64,000 nucleotides of DNA from Thermoleophilia bacterium (GTDB lineage Bacteria > Actinomycetota > Thermoleophilia > RBG-16-64-13), in assembly GCA_027493445.1 (NCBI GenBank), contig JAOSKU010000001.1, forward strand, positions 4,045,845-4,109,844. The letters run 5' to 3'. A program made the position numbers and the translations under genes. The notes under the pieces were generated by a model that saw only the letters and a list, made by a program, of their open reading frames with translations, was not told where the DNA came from and searched no databases. Positions 24,857 through 35,857 of the stretch are shown here, piece by piece. Each line of letters starts with the position of its first letter. Position 1 is the first letter of the stretch.

Positions 24857-25795
24857 ATGGCACGCGCGATGATCAAGGCGGCGATACTGATCGTTCTGGC
24901 ATTACTGCTCATAGGTTTCAGTGCCGACGCCTTCGCGCGTCCTGAAACCTCCGAGCCGGCGCCCGCCGCCGCGTTCGCGGCGGGCGGTGAAGTCGACGCT
25001 TTGGCCCCGGAGATCGCGGATCTCCTAGCTGCGACGGGGCACCGCGCCTTGGAGTGCGCCGCGTGTCACTCCGGCGAACGCCTCGAGGAGAACGCATGCT
25101 TGGAATGCCATACTGGAGCCGGCCCCGCTGCGCAAGTCTACGGCGGCCGGCGCGAGATTTATCTCGGGGATGACCCCGATCACGGAGCGCATGTTGCACG
25201 TCACGGGGCCACCATGTACAGGGGATGCCTTTCGTGTCACGAACCTCACGGGGTTTCAGTGGTTCCGGGTTCGAAGCTCCTCAGAGACGACCCCGCCAAA
25301 GGCGTGGTGTCGAGAGAATCGGTGGATGTCGGCGGCGAACAAGGCTTCGGGAGTATCACCTTCCCTGTGACGAATCAAAGGGACTTCTGTCTAGACTGCC
25401 ACGGAGGCTTGACCCGTTATACGTCCACCGGGCAATCGCGTCTCTCGCGGGAGGAGTTTCACCAGGTCTTTTCGGAGTGTGCTCAGTGCCACCCGAACCG
25501 CGACCATTTTGGGGTCGACGCCGATCCTGAGCCAGGCGGGCCATCACACGTGATGATCGCTGACGCTGGATCTGGCTCGGCTTGGAGACCCAGTGCTTTT
25601 CCACGGGAAGGGGTCGACAAGCAGTCGAACAGCTGTACCCTTTGCCATGACAGCCTCCAGGATTTTCCTCACTACTCGCCCGATTCGTTCTCGATCGAGG
25701 GCTACGACTCCGGCGAGGACGAGTTATGCGCTCGCTGCCACACCGATACCGGATCGTTTGCCACGGCAAATGAGGGAGTGGGCATCACGTACTGA
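24857..25795 (+). CDS. Secreted heptaheme c-type cytochrome
   Basis: 312 residues: a signal peptide (1-27, hydrophobic core ILIVLALLLIGF, cut near AFA-RP) and seven CxxCH sites: CAACH, CLECH, CLSCH, CLDCH, CAQCH, CTLCH and CARCH, with extra His residues (DHGAHVARHG, EFHQVF) for distal ligands. EPHGVSVVPGSKLLRDD resembles NrfB/DmsE-type and doubled-CxxCH-motif cytochromes. It has no membrane anchor beyond the signal, so it is probably released or periplasm-like in location and shuttles electrons. Partner genes are not adjacent. A strong terminator hairpin follows. Confidence 0.88.
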   Translation: MARAMIKAAILIVLALLLIGFSADAFARPETSEPAPAAAFAAGGEVDALAPEIADLLAATGHRALECAACHSGERLEENACLECHTGAGPAAQVYGGRREIYLGDDPDHGAHVARHGATMYRGCLSCHEPHGVSVVPGSKLLRDDPAKGVVSRESVDVGGEQGFGSITFPVTNQRDFCLDCHGGLTRYTSTGQSRLSREEFHQVFSECAQCHPNRDHFGVDADPEPGGPSHVMIADAGSGSAWRPSAFPREGVDKQSNSCTLCHDSLQDFPHYSPDSFSIEGYDSGEDELCARCHTDTGSFATANEGVGITY

Positions 25796-25860
25796 AACGG
25801 TTCGCGCGATCCTCAGGACGCACGTGAGGCAGCCCTAACGCACTGGACCACAGCCGACTT

Positions 25861-25897
25861 CGCGGGGGCCCCGGGCAAACGCCCGGGGGCCCCCGCG
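25861..25897 (+). terminator. GC-rich terminator hairpin
   Basis: CGCGGGGGCCCCGGGC, loop AAAC, and GCCCGGGGGCCCCCGCG pair almost fully with one extra C in the right arm. It lies 65 bp after the heptaheme cytochrome gene and lacks a long T run. Confidence 0.65.
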
Positions 25898-26008
25898 CCT
25901 CTTGCCCGGCCGCGCGCGCATGACCGGACGCCTCATGCGCCGCCTCGCTGGGTAGGACACTGGCCGCCGACGAAGAACAGTAGCTTTGTCGGGCGGCAGG
26001 AGAGGGAG

Positions 26009-26293
26009 ATGGTGGACCAAGCGCAGGGGTGTTCCGGCCAGCTTCGCTGGCAGGACGAGTTCGACGAGCTCTTCGACAAGCTGGCTATGTCCACGGTCCG
26101 CGTGTCGGAGAGTGGGGCGGTCGGCCCGGCCGGCGCCGGGCCGACCGCCGGGAGCCCCCGGCCCCGACTGCGGGGCGTGGCGCGAGGGAGCGGGTCACAG
26201 ACCACGAAGGAGGCCGGGCCGTCGCCCCCGAACCACGGGCTCCGCGGGCGCAAGGGCCAGCGGAGCGGCCCGAGGGGCGAGCGGAGAGGATGA
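26009..26293 (+). CDS. Small unknown protein upstream of a RecA/KaiC-like ATPase
   Basis: 94 residues from ATG 26009 behind an excellent AGGAGAGGG site. The N-terminus has a helical DEFDELFDKLAMST segment; the rest is Gly/Pro/Arg-rich and probably disordered. Its TGA overlaps the next start (ATGA, 26290-26293), so the two are translationally coupled. No family is recognised. It may be a partner or regulator of the ATPase. Confidence 0.6.
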   Translation: MVDQAQGCSGQLRWQDEFDELFDKLAMSTVRVSESGAVGPAGAGPTAGSPRPRLRGVARGSGSQTTKEAGPSPPNHGLRGRKGQRSGPRGERRG

Positions 26294-27222
26294 GGGGAGC
26301 CCTGGCGGCCTCGCGGTCGAGCTCGAAGAAGGCGCCATCCGCGCCCATGAAGGAAGGACTGCGCTACCTCTTTTCCGGCCCGAGCGCGGCGGAAGGCCTC
26401 GTGCAGGCTCCTCCGGTCACGGTCGGGGCGGCCGAGCAGTCCCCGTTCTTCCACGCGTTTCTGCGGGATGTAGCTTCCAGTGGTTCCGTTCTTTCCACCG
26501 GGTATTCGCGGCTCGATCGGCTGCTTGCCGGTGGGTTCCGGCCGGGCGTGTACCTCCTGAGCGGACACCGGGGACGAATGCGGCGCCTGTTTCTGGACAA
26601 CCTGATGTGGGGGGCGGTGGGGGAAGGGACTCCGGTTTCCTATCTCGCCATCCAGACGGGGGCCCAGTCGGCCTGGGAGCGGATGATCGTGACTCTTGGC
26701 CGTCTCGTCGGTGAGCCACTGACCATCGGGGACCTGCGAGTTTTCCCGCACCCCGGCCAGTTGGTCGAGAGGGTTGGCCGCCTGGATGCCGCCCTGGTGC
26801 GCAGCGTGCTCCCGCAGGTCGCTCTCGAGGACTCGATTCTCACCGACCCAGCGCTGCCTTCCAGCTTCCTGGCGGCTCTGGACGCGCGACTTGCCGGCGA
26901 CACGTCCCCCCGACTCGTCCTGGTGGACTCGCTGCCCCGGCTGCTGGCCCTCCTCCAGGTGGACGGCCTGCAGGCTTCGTCGGCCTTCGCCTGGGAGCTC
27001 GACCGGCTGCTCTACAAGCGCTCGTCGGTGGGCGTGGCTGCCAGTGGTCAGGAACCCGACCCCGAGCTGCGGGATGTGGTCCAAGGGCTTCTACGACTAG
27101 ACCCGGTGGACGATGGCTCGGGCACGGAACCCGAGAGGCTGCTGGTGAGCGTGCACGAGCGATCGCGCGGGGTGGAGTCGACCCAGTTCGTCGCGGACGA
27201 AGCCTCAGGCTTGCTGGCGTAG
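26290..27222 (+). CDS. RecA/KaiC-superfamily protein with degenerate P-loop
   Basis: 310 residues. STGYSRLDRLLAGGFRPGVYLLSG (about 68-91) is the start of a RecA/KaiC/DnaB-type ATPase core, with TPVSYLAIQ as strand 2, LVLVDSLPRLLALL (about 216-229) as Walker B, and ASGQEPDPELRD near the strand-4 sensor. The Walker A segment reads GHRGRMRR where active members have GxxGxGKT, so the essential Lys is missing and ATP hydrolysis is doubtful. It may be a structural or regulatory pseudo-ATPase. It follows the 94-aa gene with ATGA overlap and precedes the tRNA cluster. Confidence 0.65.
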   Translation: MRGALAASRSSSKKAPSAPMKEGLRYLFSGPSAAEGLVQAPPVTVGAAEQSPFFHAFLRDVASSGSVLSTGYSRLDRLLAGGFRPGVYLLSGHRGRMRRLFLDNLMWGAVGEGTPVSYLAIQTGAQSAWERMIVTLGRLVGEPLTIGDLRVFPHPGQLVERVGRLDAALVRSVLPQVALEDSILTDPALPSSFLAALDARLAGDTSPRLVLVDSLPRLLALLQVDGLQASSAFAWELDRLLYKRSSVGVAASGQEPDPELRDVVQGLLRLDPVDDGSGTEPERLLVSVHERSRGVESTQFVADEASGLLA

Positions 27223-27326
27223 TCACGCCCGGGAAGCGCCGGGGAATGTTCGCCCTCAGGGTAGCCGACCGGATGCATGTGTGCTAGCATCTCGCCTCGG
27301 TCGCTCGTCGGCCAGGCGTACGGCGT

Positions 27327-27399
27327 GCCCCCATCGTCTAGCGGCCTAGGACATCGCCCTTTCAAGGCGACGGCGGGGATTCGAATTCCCCTGGGGGCA
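27327..27399 (+). tRNA. tRNA-Glu (UUC)
   Basis: 73 nt. Acceptor GCCCCCA pairs with TGGGGGC; the anticodon arm reads CGCCCTTTCAAGGCG with anticodon TTC; the T loop is GTTCGAAT-like (ATTCGAATT). CCA is not encoded. Confidence 0.95.
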
Positions 27400-27426
27400 C
27401 CTCTCCTTCTTCGCGAGCGAGCGCCG

Positions 27427-27498
27427 GGGCGCATAGCTCAGTGGAAGAGCACCTGCCTTACAAGCAGGGGGTCGCAGGTTCAAGTCCTGCTGCGCCCA
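27427..27498 (+). tRNA. tRNA-Val (UAC)
   Basis: 72 nt. Acceptor GGGCGCA pairs with TGCGCCC; the anticodon stem CTGCC-TTACAAG-GCAG-like arm gives anticodon TAC; the T arm is GCAGGTTCAAGTCCTGC. CCA is not encoded. Confidence 0.95.
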
Positions 27499-27557
27499 CT
27501 CTGATCGGCGTAGTAGGCAACGCCGCTGAGGCGTGCGATAATCGCGCGGCCTTTCGC

Positions 27558-27631
<74 letters not shown>

Positions 27632-27793
27632 CCTCGTCGCTGGATCCCGGGCGCCGTTCATCGGTGGTCCGGGATCCCTCGTTTCTGGGGGCGGGGGCAC
27701 AGTGGGTTGTCGCTACCGGCGGCCGGAGAGGGTTGGCCCCGATCGGATCGCCGGGATCGGCGAGCCCTCGCTGAGCTTGTTCGGCGGCCCTCC

Positions 27794-27832
27794 GGCCGGC
27801 TGTACATATGTACAGGTGCTGTACATCCGGCC
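27794..27832. repeat. Long inverted repeat with TGTACA boxes
   Basis: GGCCGGCTGTACA (27794-27806) pairs with TGTACATCCGGCC (27820-27832) with one mismatch around a 13-nt loop. The left arm also starts the perfect palindrome TGTACATATGTACA (27801-27814). It lies between the tRNA cluster and the 3' end of the minus-strand efflux gene, so it may be a bidirectional terminator or an operator. No gene uses 27632-27870. Confidence 0.55.
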
Positions 27833-27870
27833 AGAGTGCCCCGGAGGATGTGTATGAGCCTCGGGCGAAC

Positions 27871-30468
<2,598 letters not shown>

Positions 30469-30476
<8 letters not shown>

Positions 30477-30903
30477 GGGTCTCCTCCCTCCCCGTCGTGC
30501 CCTCGGGCCCGTATCGGCGGTGCAGCACGTGCTCCACGCAGACACCGATCAGCTGCTCCACGTGCTCGTCGTCGGGGCTGTAGCGGACTTCCTTGCCCAC
30601 CCGCTCGTGCCGGATGAGCCCCGAGGTGCGCAGCACGCGCAGGTGGTGCGACACGGATGATTGGCTCATGCCCACCACCTGAGCCAGCTGGTGCACGCAC
30701 AGACCGCCGGCGTCGATGAGGGCCTGCACGATGAGGATGCGCGTGGGATCGCCCAGCACCTTGAACAGCTCGGCCACTTGGTTGGCGTCGTCGCGATCCA
30801 GGGAGATGTGGGAGAGGGCTCCGGAGCAATCGGCGCCGGGAGCCCCGACGGGGCTCCCGACCATCGCCAGCGACCCCGGGCCTTCGAATGTCTCCCGTAC
30901 CAT
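30469..30903 (-). CDS. ArsR/SmtB-family metal-sensing repressor
   Basis: 144 residues. AELFKVLGDPTRILIVQALI begins the winged-helix domain; QLAQVVGMSQSSVSHHLRVLR is the DNA-recognition unit. The C-terminal helix DDEHVEQLIGVCVEHVLHRR has the Asp/His...His/Glu spacing of the alpha5 zinc site of SmtB, ZiaR and CzrA, and GLCVHQLAQ adds a Cys at the alpha3 position. Zn or Cd binding would release it from DNA. A classic 12-2-12 operator lies just upstream and cadA is downstream, so this is a self-regulated metal-efflux operon. Confidence 0.9.
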
Positions 30904-30957
30904 GACGACCCCCTTGACTCAACAGCCGGCCAAACGAACACGACCTTCTTAAGATTG

Positions 30958-30983
30958 AACATATGAACAGATGTTCATACGTA
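30958..30983 (-). promoter_or_regulatory. ArsR/SmtB 12-2-12 operator
   Basis: TATGAACA-GA-TGTTCATA (30962-30979) is a perfect 8-2-8 palindrome; extended to twelve bases per arm, 10 of 12 match. This is the SmtB/ZiaR/CzrA-type operator, placed about 55 bp before the arsR start. Confidence 0.8.
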
Positions 30984-31033
30984 TCTGAACTCAGTGTACC
31001 CCCTCGGCGCGGAAATGCAAGCCCAGCAGGCTG

Positions 31034-32095
31034 CTACGTGACCGCCTGTCCCTCGGGGTCGAAGCAGGGTAGATCGTGGCCGGCATCGACCCAGACCCGC
31101 ACCCCTGTGCCGGGCGGTACCATCAGGGTGTGGGATTGCAGGCTGTGCACCGACTGCCCCGAAGGCAGGGTCACATGGTAGAGGGCCACCGTGCCTTCGA
31201 AGTGGCGCAGGGTCACGCGGGCGGGGGAGGAGGGATCGGGTTCCAGGCGCACGTCGTCGGGGCGAAAGGCCACGGTTACCGTCACCCCCTCGGGCAGGCC
31301 CATGCGTTGGGCAAGGAGGCCCAGCTCGGTCAGGATCCCATCCGCGGTGACCATACCGGGCAGGAAGTCGGTGGTGCCCATGAACTCGGCCACGAAGCGG
31401 TTGGCCGGGAGGTGGTAGACCTGGTCGGCGGTGCCTATCTGCTCCAGGTGACCGCCGTTCAAGACGGCCACCCGATCGCCCATGAACAAGGCTTCGTCTT
31501 GATCGTGGGTGACGAAAAGGGCGCTGGCTCCGCTGGCGTGGAGGATGCTGGCCACGTCGTCGCGTACCTTCGCCCGCAGGCCGGCGTCCAGGCCCGAGAA
31601 GGGCTCGTCCAGCAGGACCACCACGGGTTCGGGGGCAAGAGCGCGCGCCAAGGCCACCCGCTGCTGCTGGCCGCCCGAGAGCTGGTGAGGGTAGCGGTCT
31701 TCCAGGCCACGTAGACCCACCAGGACCAGGCTGTCACGCACCTTCTGCTCCCGCTCGCGCGGGCTCACGCCGGTCAGGCCGAAAGCGATGTTCCGGCGCA
31801 CGTCAAGGTGGGGGAAGAGCGCGTAGTCCTGGAAGACCATGCCCACTCCCCTGCGCTCCGGGGGCAGCAGGGTCCCCGGGCCGGCCACCACGCTTCCCGC
31901 CAAGCGCACCACCCCGGAATCGGGGACCGCGAATCCGGCTACCAGGCGGAGCAGCGTCGTCTTGCCGCTGCCGCTGGGTCCCAGGAGGGCCACCACTTCA
32001 CCCGGTGCGACCACCAGAGACAGATCGTCGACGACTGGAGGCAGCCCCCGGCCGTAGGACTTGGTCACCCGCTCGATCTCCACGGCCGCAGTCAT
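31034..32095 (-). CDS. fbpC: Iron(III) ABC transporter ATP-binding protein
   Basis: 353 residues. Walker A GPSGSGKTT (about 39-47), Q-loop FQDYALFPH, signature LSGGQQQRVALARAL, Walker B VVLLDEPFSGLDAGL and H-loop FVTHDQDEALFMGDRV. The C-terminal TOBE domain (about 245-353) has AFRPDDVRLEP, typical of FbpC/PotA-like subunits. Its ATG overlaps the permease stop (ATGA), and it closes a substrate-binding-permease-ATPase operon. Thiamine or spermidine transport are alternatives, but the binding protein resembles FbpA. Confidence 0.88.
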   Translation of the reverse strand: MTAAVEIERVTKSYGRGLPPVVDDLSLVVAPGEVVALLGPSGSGKTTLLRLVAGFAVPDSGVVRLAGSVVAGPGTLLPPERRGVGMVFQDYALFPHLDVRRNIAFGLTGVSPREREQKVRDSLVLVGLRGLEDRYPHQLSGGQQQRVALARALAPEPVVVLLDEPFSGLDAGLRAKVRDDVASILHASGASALFVTHDQDEALFMGDRVAVLNGGHLEQIGTADQVYHLPANRFVAEFMGTTDFLPGMVTADGILTELGLLAQRMGLPEGVTVTVAFRPDDVRLEPDPSSPARVTLRHFEGTVALYHVTLPSGQSVHSLQSHTLMVPPGTGVRVWVDAGHDLPCFDPEGQAVT

Positions 32096-33756
32096 CCGGG
32101 TCTCCTTGCTCGCCGGCGGGCGAACCGACCGGTTCCGGTACCCCCTTCCCCCCGCAGCACGAAGGGCAAGGAGAGCGAGGAGAAGAGCAGCAGCAGCAAA
32201 GCCGAAGCGGCCGCCCGAGCGAAGAAGGCCTCGGAAGTGGCCGACCAGGTCTGGGTGGCGAGGGTCGTGAATCCGATCGGGCTGAGAAGCAGGGTCGACG
32301 GCAGCTCCTTCATGGTGGTCAGGAAGACGAGCGCTGCTCCCGCGGCCATGCCAGGGCGTACCAAGGGCACGGTCACCGCCCAGGCGGTGCGCAGTGGGGA
32401 CCGGCCCAGAGAGCGGGCGGCTTCCTCCAGGTGCGGGTTCACCTGCAGGAGCGAGGTCCGCAGGGGGCCCACCGCTTGGGGGGCGAAGCGAATCACATAG
32501 GCCAGAACCAGCATGGCCAGGGTCTGATAGAGCCAGGGTACGTAGTTGGCGGCGAAGAACACCAGGGCGAGGGCAGTTGCGATCGGCGGCAGAGCAAAGC
32601 CCGCGTACGTGACCCTCTCAGTGAGGAAGCTCACGGGTCCCGGAAAGCGCACATCCATGACCGCCACCGGGATCGCGACCGCCACCGTCACTCCCGCGGC
32701 TAGAACCGAGACGCCCACCGAGTTCAAGAGGGGCTTGAGGACCAGGCCCAGGCTCTCCCCGTGCCGGAGTCCCTCGGCGAGCCAGTAGCCGGTCACGCCC
32801 ACCGGCAGACCCACGCCCAGCAGCGCGACCGCGCCGCAAAAGGCCAGTGCCGGCCAGCGCCAGGGGCCCAACCGGTGGGCGTCCGCCGCCCGGGCGGTTC
32901 CCGCCGCGCTGCGATGGTAGCGCGCGCGGCCCCGCACACGCGTCTCGGCCGCGAGGAAGAGCACCGTGAGCAGCACCAGCACCAGCGAGAGCACAGCGGC
33001 CAGGCTGCGGTCCAACGAACCCCGGTACTGTACGTAGATGGCCCGGGAGAAGACGTCGTACTGCAGGAGCGAGACGGCCCCGAAGTCACTGAGCGTGTAC
33101 AGTCCCACCAGCAGGCCGCCGGCCGCCAAGGCGGGCTTGAGCTGAGGAAGCACCACGCGCCGGAAGGAGCCCCAGGGAGACTGGCCCAGGGTGCGGGCGG
33201 CTTCCTCGAAGCTGGGGTCCAGTCCCAGGAGGGCGGCCCGTACGGCCAGGAGCATGTAGGGATAGCTGAAGAGCGTCAGCGTCAGGAAGGCGCCGGGGAA
33301 ACCGTAGATCTCAGGCAGGCGCTCGACCCCCAGGGGCTGGAGAACGGTCTGGAGCACACCCCGCGGACCCAGGGCGGCGATGACCGCGAAGCCTCCCACG
33401 TACGAGGGCACCACCAACGGCAGGATGCCCAGCACCGCCCACACCCGGCGCCCAGGGAGATCGGTCCGCAGGGTGAGCCAGGCCAGCGGCACCGAGAGGC
33501 AGGCGGAGGCGGCCGTCACCGAGAGCGCCAGCGCCAGGGTGCGAAGCAGGACGCCCGCCGTCCGCGGTCGCAACAGCAGCTCCGCCAGGTCCTCGGCGCC
33601 CAGAGCCCGCAGGGCCAGATAGGCCACCGGCAGCAGAGTGCCGGCGGCGAGCAACAGGCCCGGTATGAGGAAGGGAAACGGGGGGAGGCCGGCCCGGATG
33701 CTCCGGGCCGGCCTCCCGATCGAGGCCACAAGCGGGGTTGCTCCGCGGAGCTTCAC
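32092..33756 (-). CDS. fbpB: Iron(III) ABC transporter permease, fused two-domain
   Basis: 554 residues with two repeats of six membrane helices, as in FbpB/SfuB. Each half has the EAA-type loop that docks the ATPase: FEEAARTLGQSPWGSFRRVVLPQ (about 180-202) and LEEAARSLGRSPLRTAWAVTVP (about 445-466). GTG 33756 starts seven bases after the binding-protein stop. It moves Fe3+ released by the binding protein across the membrane. Confidence 0.9.
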   Translation of the reverse strand: MKLRGATPLVASIGRPARSIRAGLPPFPFLIPGLLLAAGTLLPVAYLALRALGAEDLAELLLRPRTAGVLLRTLALALSVTAASACLSVPLAWLTLRTDLPGRRVWAVLGILPLVVPSYVGGFAVIAALGPRGVLQTVLQPLGVERLPEIYGFPGAFLTLTLFSYPYMLLAVRAALLGLDPSFEEAARTLGQSPWGSFRRVVLPQLKPALAAGGLLVGLYTLSDFGAVSLLQYDVFSRAIYVQYRGSLDRSLAAVLSLVLVLLTVLFLAAETRVRGRARYHRSAAGTARAADAHRLGPWRWPALAFCGAVALLGVGLPVGVTGYWLAEGLRHGESLGLVLKPLLNSVGVSVLAAGVTVAVAIPVAVMDVRFPGPVSFLTERVTYAGFALPPIATALALVFFAANYVPWLYQTLAMLVLAYVIRFAPQAVGPLRTSLLQVNPHLEEAARSLGRSPLRTAWAVTVPLVRPGMAAGAALVFLTTMKELPSTLLLSPIGFTTLATQTWSATSEAFFARAAASALLLLLFSSLSLPFVLRGEGGTGTGRFARRRARRPG

Positions 33757-33762
33757 CGTAGG

Positions 33763-34923
33763 CTACAGGATTCCCTGCTCTTGCAGGATCCGTAGCGTGC
33801 CCTCCAGGTCGTCGATGTCGGAGAGGTCGAGGGCGGGTGTCTGAATGTCGGCCAGAGGCTTCAGACGGGCGTCCGCCTGCACACCGGCCACCAGCGGGTA
33901 CTCCTTGACCTCCTCGGCGAAATAGGTCTGAGCCTGCTCGGAGAGCATGAAGAGCAGGAACGCCCGGCCGGCTGCGACGTTGGCGGCGGAGTCGAGGATG
34001 CCGGCCCCGGCCACGTTCACCATGTTGCCGATGTCCGGTCCGGGGAAGAAGTAGTTGCGCGCCGGGAAGGCGTCACCCCGTTCCTTGAGGAAGCGGAACA
34101 GGTAGTAGTGGTTCACGAAGCCGGCGTCGATCTCGCCGTTGCCCACGGCTTCCACGATGGCGCTGTTTGACTCGTAGATCTTAGGCCCGTTGGCCTTGAC
34201 CCCCTCGAGCCAATCTCGGGTCGCGTCTTCCCCGGCTGTGGTCACCAGGGCCGTGACGAAGGCCTGGAAGGAGCCGTTGGTGGGCGCCCAGCCCAGGCGG
34301 CCCTTCCATTCCGGGCCGGCGAAATCGAGGATGGAGGCGGGCAGATCGGTCTCCGTCAGTTTGCCGGTGTTGTAGACGACCACCCGGGCCCGCCCGGAGA
34401 GACCCACCCACGCGCCTTCCGCCGAGCGGAACCGGGGATCGACCCGCTCGAGGATATCGGCGTCGAGGGTCTGCAGGCGACCGGCCTGGGCCAGGGCGCC
34501 TAGAGCCCCCCCGTCCTGGGCGAAGTAGACGTCGGCGGGCGAGTTGGACCCCTCCTCCAGGATAGTGCCCGCGAGCTCGGCGGTGTCACCGTAGCGAACC
34601 TCCACCTCGACCCCAGTCTGCTCTTCGAACTGGGCCACCAGGGCGCCGATGAGCTCCTCACTGCGGCCGGAATAGACCACCAGTCTCCCCCCGACGTCGG
34701 CGGCGTCAGCCGGCTCGCCCGCCGAGGTGGTGGCTTCGGCCGGGGCGGCGGTAGACGTGGTGGTGGCGGTCTCGCCACAGCCGGCGGCGATCAGGCTCAC
34801 GAGCAACGCCAGCAGAAGTGCCAGGGGCAGACGGGCTCCGGTCGGGAGCCGGCGAAGCGGGGTGATCGGCGAGGTCGGATCGCCCGGGGCTTGTTGGGAA
34901 TCCCGATCGTGCTTCCAATGCAT
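33763..34923 (-). CDS. fbpA: Iron(III)-binding lipoprotein of an ABC transporter
   Basis: 386 residues. A lipoprotein signal (LALLLALLVSLIAAGC, Cys near 50) is followed by an Ala/Thr-rich linker and a type II periplasmic-binding fold: VVYSGRSEELI, PADVYFAQDGGALGAL, GLSGRARVVVYNT and GFVNHYYLFRF. The tyrosine pair in VNHYYLF is the Fe3+-binding site of FbpA/FutA proteins. The gene heads the operon and has an inverted-repeat promoter region upstream. Confidence 0.9.
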   Translation of the reverse strand: MHWKHDRDSQQAPGDPTSPITPLRRLPTGARLPLALLLALLVSLIAAGCGETATTTSTAAPAEATTSAGEPADAADVGGRLVVYSGRSEELIGALVAQFEEQTGVEVEVRYGDTAELAGTILEEGSNSPADVYFAQDGGALGALAQAGRLQTLDADILERVDPRFRSAEGAWVGLSGRARVVVYNTGKLTETDLPASILDFAGPEWKGRLGWAPTNGSFQAFVTALVTTAGEDATRDWLEGVKANGPKIYESNSAIVEAVGNGEIDAGFVNHYYLFRFLKERGDAFPARNYFFPGPDIGNMVNVAGAGILDSAANVAAGRAFLLFMLSEQAQTYFAEEVKEYPLVAGVQADARLKPLADIQTPALDLSDIDDLEGTLRILQEQGIL

Positions 34924-34971
34924 GGTTGGACCTTTCTGTCTTCGTGGGCGCGGGGGTGGCCGCGAATTCGG

Positions 34972-35020
34972 GTACCCTAATAAGTGGTATCAGGGTACGC
35001 GAAATCGACCTGAGCGTCAA
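34972..35020 (-). promoter_or_regulatory. Candidate promoter and operator of the iron operon
   Basis: On the minus strand TTGACG (35020-35015) is followed after 17 bp by TACCCT. The latter starts an inverted repeat, GTACCCT-13 bp-AGGGTAC (34998-34972). TTAGGGTACCCGAA at its inner end resembles half of a DtxR/IdeR-type box. Iron-dependent repression is plausible but unproven. Confidence 0.4.
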
Positions 35021-35072
35021 GACCAGCATTCGAACTCTGGCCTCAGCCCCGTCATGCCGGTTGGATCGAGCG

Positions 35073-35118
35073 CCGCGCGGCCCTGCGGGTGTGGGGCCCG
35101 CGCGGCCCTGCGGGTGTG
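35073..35118. repeat. Two-copy tandem repeat
   Basis: The 21-bp word starting CCGCGCGGCCCTGCGGGT occurs at 35073-35093 and 35098-35118, a 25-bp period. It lies in the non-coding region before tRNA-Phe. Confidence 0.6.
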
Positions 35119-35280
35119 ATGCTCGTCCCGCTGGGTGCGGTCTTGTGGCGGGGGATGCCGGCGGGTTCCGGCGCCTTGAAAAGGCCGGTCGGCCACGCTA
35201 GTATTCGTGCCCACCTCGGGGTCCGAGGCCCGCTTGGCGGGCGGGCGCGATCGGCTCTGGAGGCCTTCGCTTCACGGCGT

Positions 35281-35353
35281 GGCGGGATAGCTCAGTTGGT
35301 AGAGCACATGACTGAAAATCATGGTGTCCCCGGTTCAAGTCCGGGTCCCGCCA
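35281..35353 (+). tRNA. tRNA-Phe (GAA)
   Basis: 73 nt. Acceptor GGCGGGA pairs with TCCCGCC; anticodon stem ATGACTGAAAATCAT carries GAA; the T arm is CCCGGTTCAAGTCCGGG. CCA is not encoded. It borders the accessory region and may be its attachment site. Confidence 0.95.
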
Positions 35354-35355
35354 CC

Positions 35356-35380
35356 TAAAGCCCTGCATTTCGGGGCTTTA
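35356..35380 (+). terminator. Terminator after tRNA-Phe
   Basis: TAAAGCCC (35356-35363) pairs with GGGCTTTA (35373-35380) and is followed by CTTGTTT. Confidence 0.7.
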
Positions 35381-35422
35381 CTTGTTTAAAGCCTTGGCTT
35401 CGCGACCCTGTTTCGGCGATTC

Positions 35423-35440
35423 TGCCAACGAAATGCCAAC
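35423..35440. promoter_or_regulatory. Putative integrase arm-type sites
   Basis: TGCCAAC occurs twice in direct orientation, 11 bp apart (35423-35429, 35434-35440), just downstream of tRNA-Phe. Such repeats are common beside tRNA attachment sites of tyrosine integrases. No gene is seen in 35381-35537. Confidence 0.35.
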
Positions 35441-35537
35441 GCCGGGGTTCGACGGGGATGGACTTGGCTGGACGCTCATAGCCTGAACACGGCTTGACGC
35501 CGGATTCTATTTGAGGCGAACCAGGGAGGATCCCACT

Positions 35538-35756
35538 TTATCCGTGCGGCCGTCGTATTGGGAGAGTTGAGCCTGACGCGACGCGAACCTCGTGAACATG
35601 CAGTGCGTTACCGCTATGCGTACGGAGCGAATGGTCCTCAGGCGGCGGCGTTAGGTCGGCTGGCTGGGTCCGGCGCAACGCCTCCGCACCCCGGGTCACC
35701 TCGTCGATGAGGTCTTCTTGCCAGCCGAGACGTCTAAGGAGAGTTGGATCAATCAC
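35538..35756 (-). CDS. Small unknown protein
   Basis: 72 residues from GTG 35756 with GGGAGGAA upstream. The N-terminal half is a charged helix (LLRRLGWQEDLIDEVTRGAE); no domain is recognised. It follows the SDH-type protease gene by about 100 bp on the same strand and may be cotranscribed. Confidence 0.5.
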   Translation of the reverse strand: MIDPTLLRRLGWQEDLIDEVTRGAEALRRTQPADLTPPPEDHSLRTHSGNALHVHEVRVASGSTLPIRRPHG

Positions 35757-35857
35757 GACTGTTCCTCCCTTTGGATTGATCGCTTCACGTAGCGGTAGGT
35801 CGGTGACACCATGATCTTCAGCACCGGTGTCTTATCGAACAGCCAGTTTGCCAAAGC

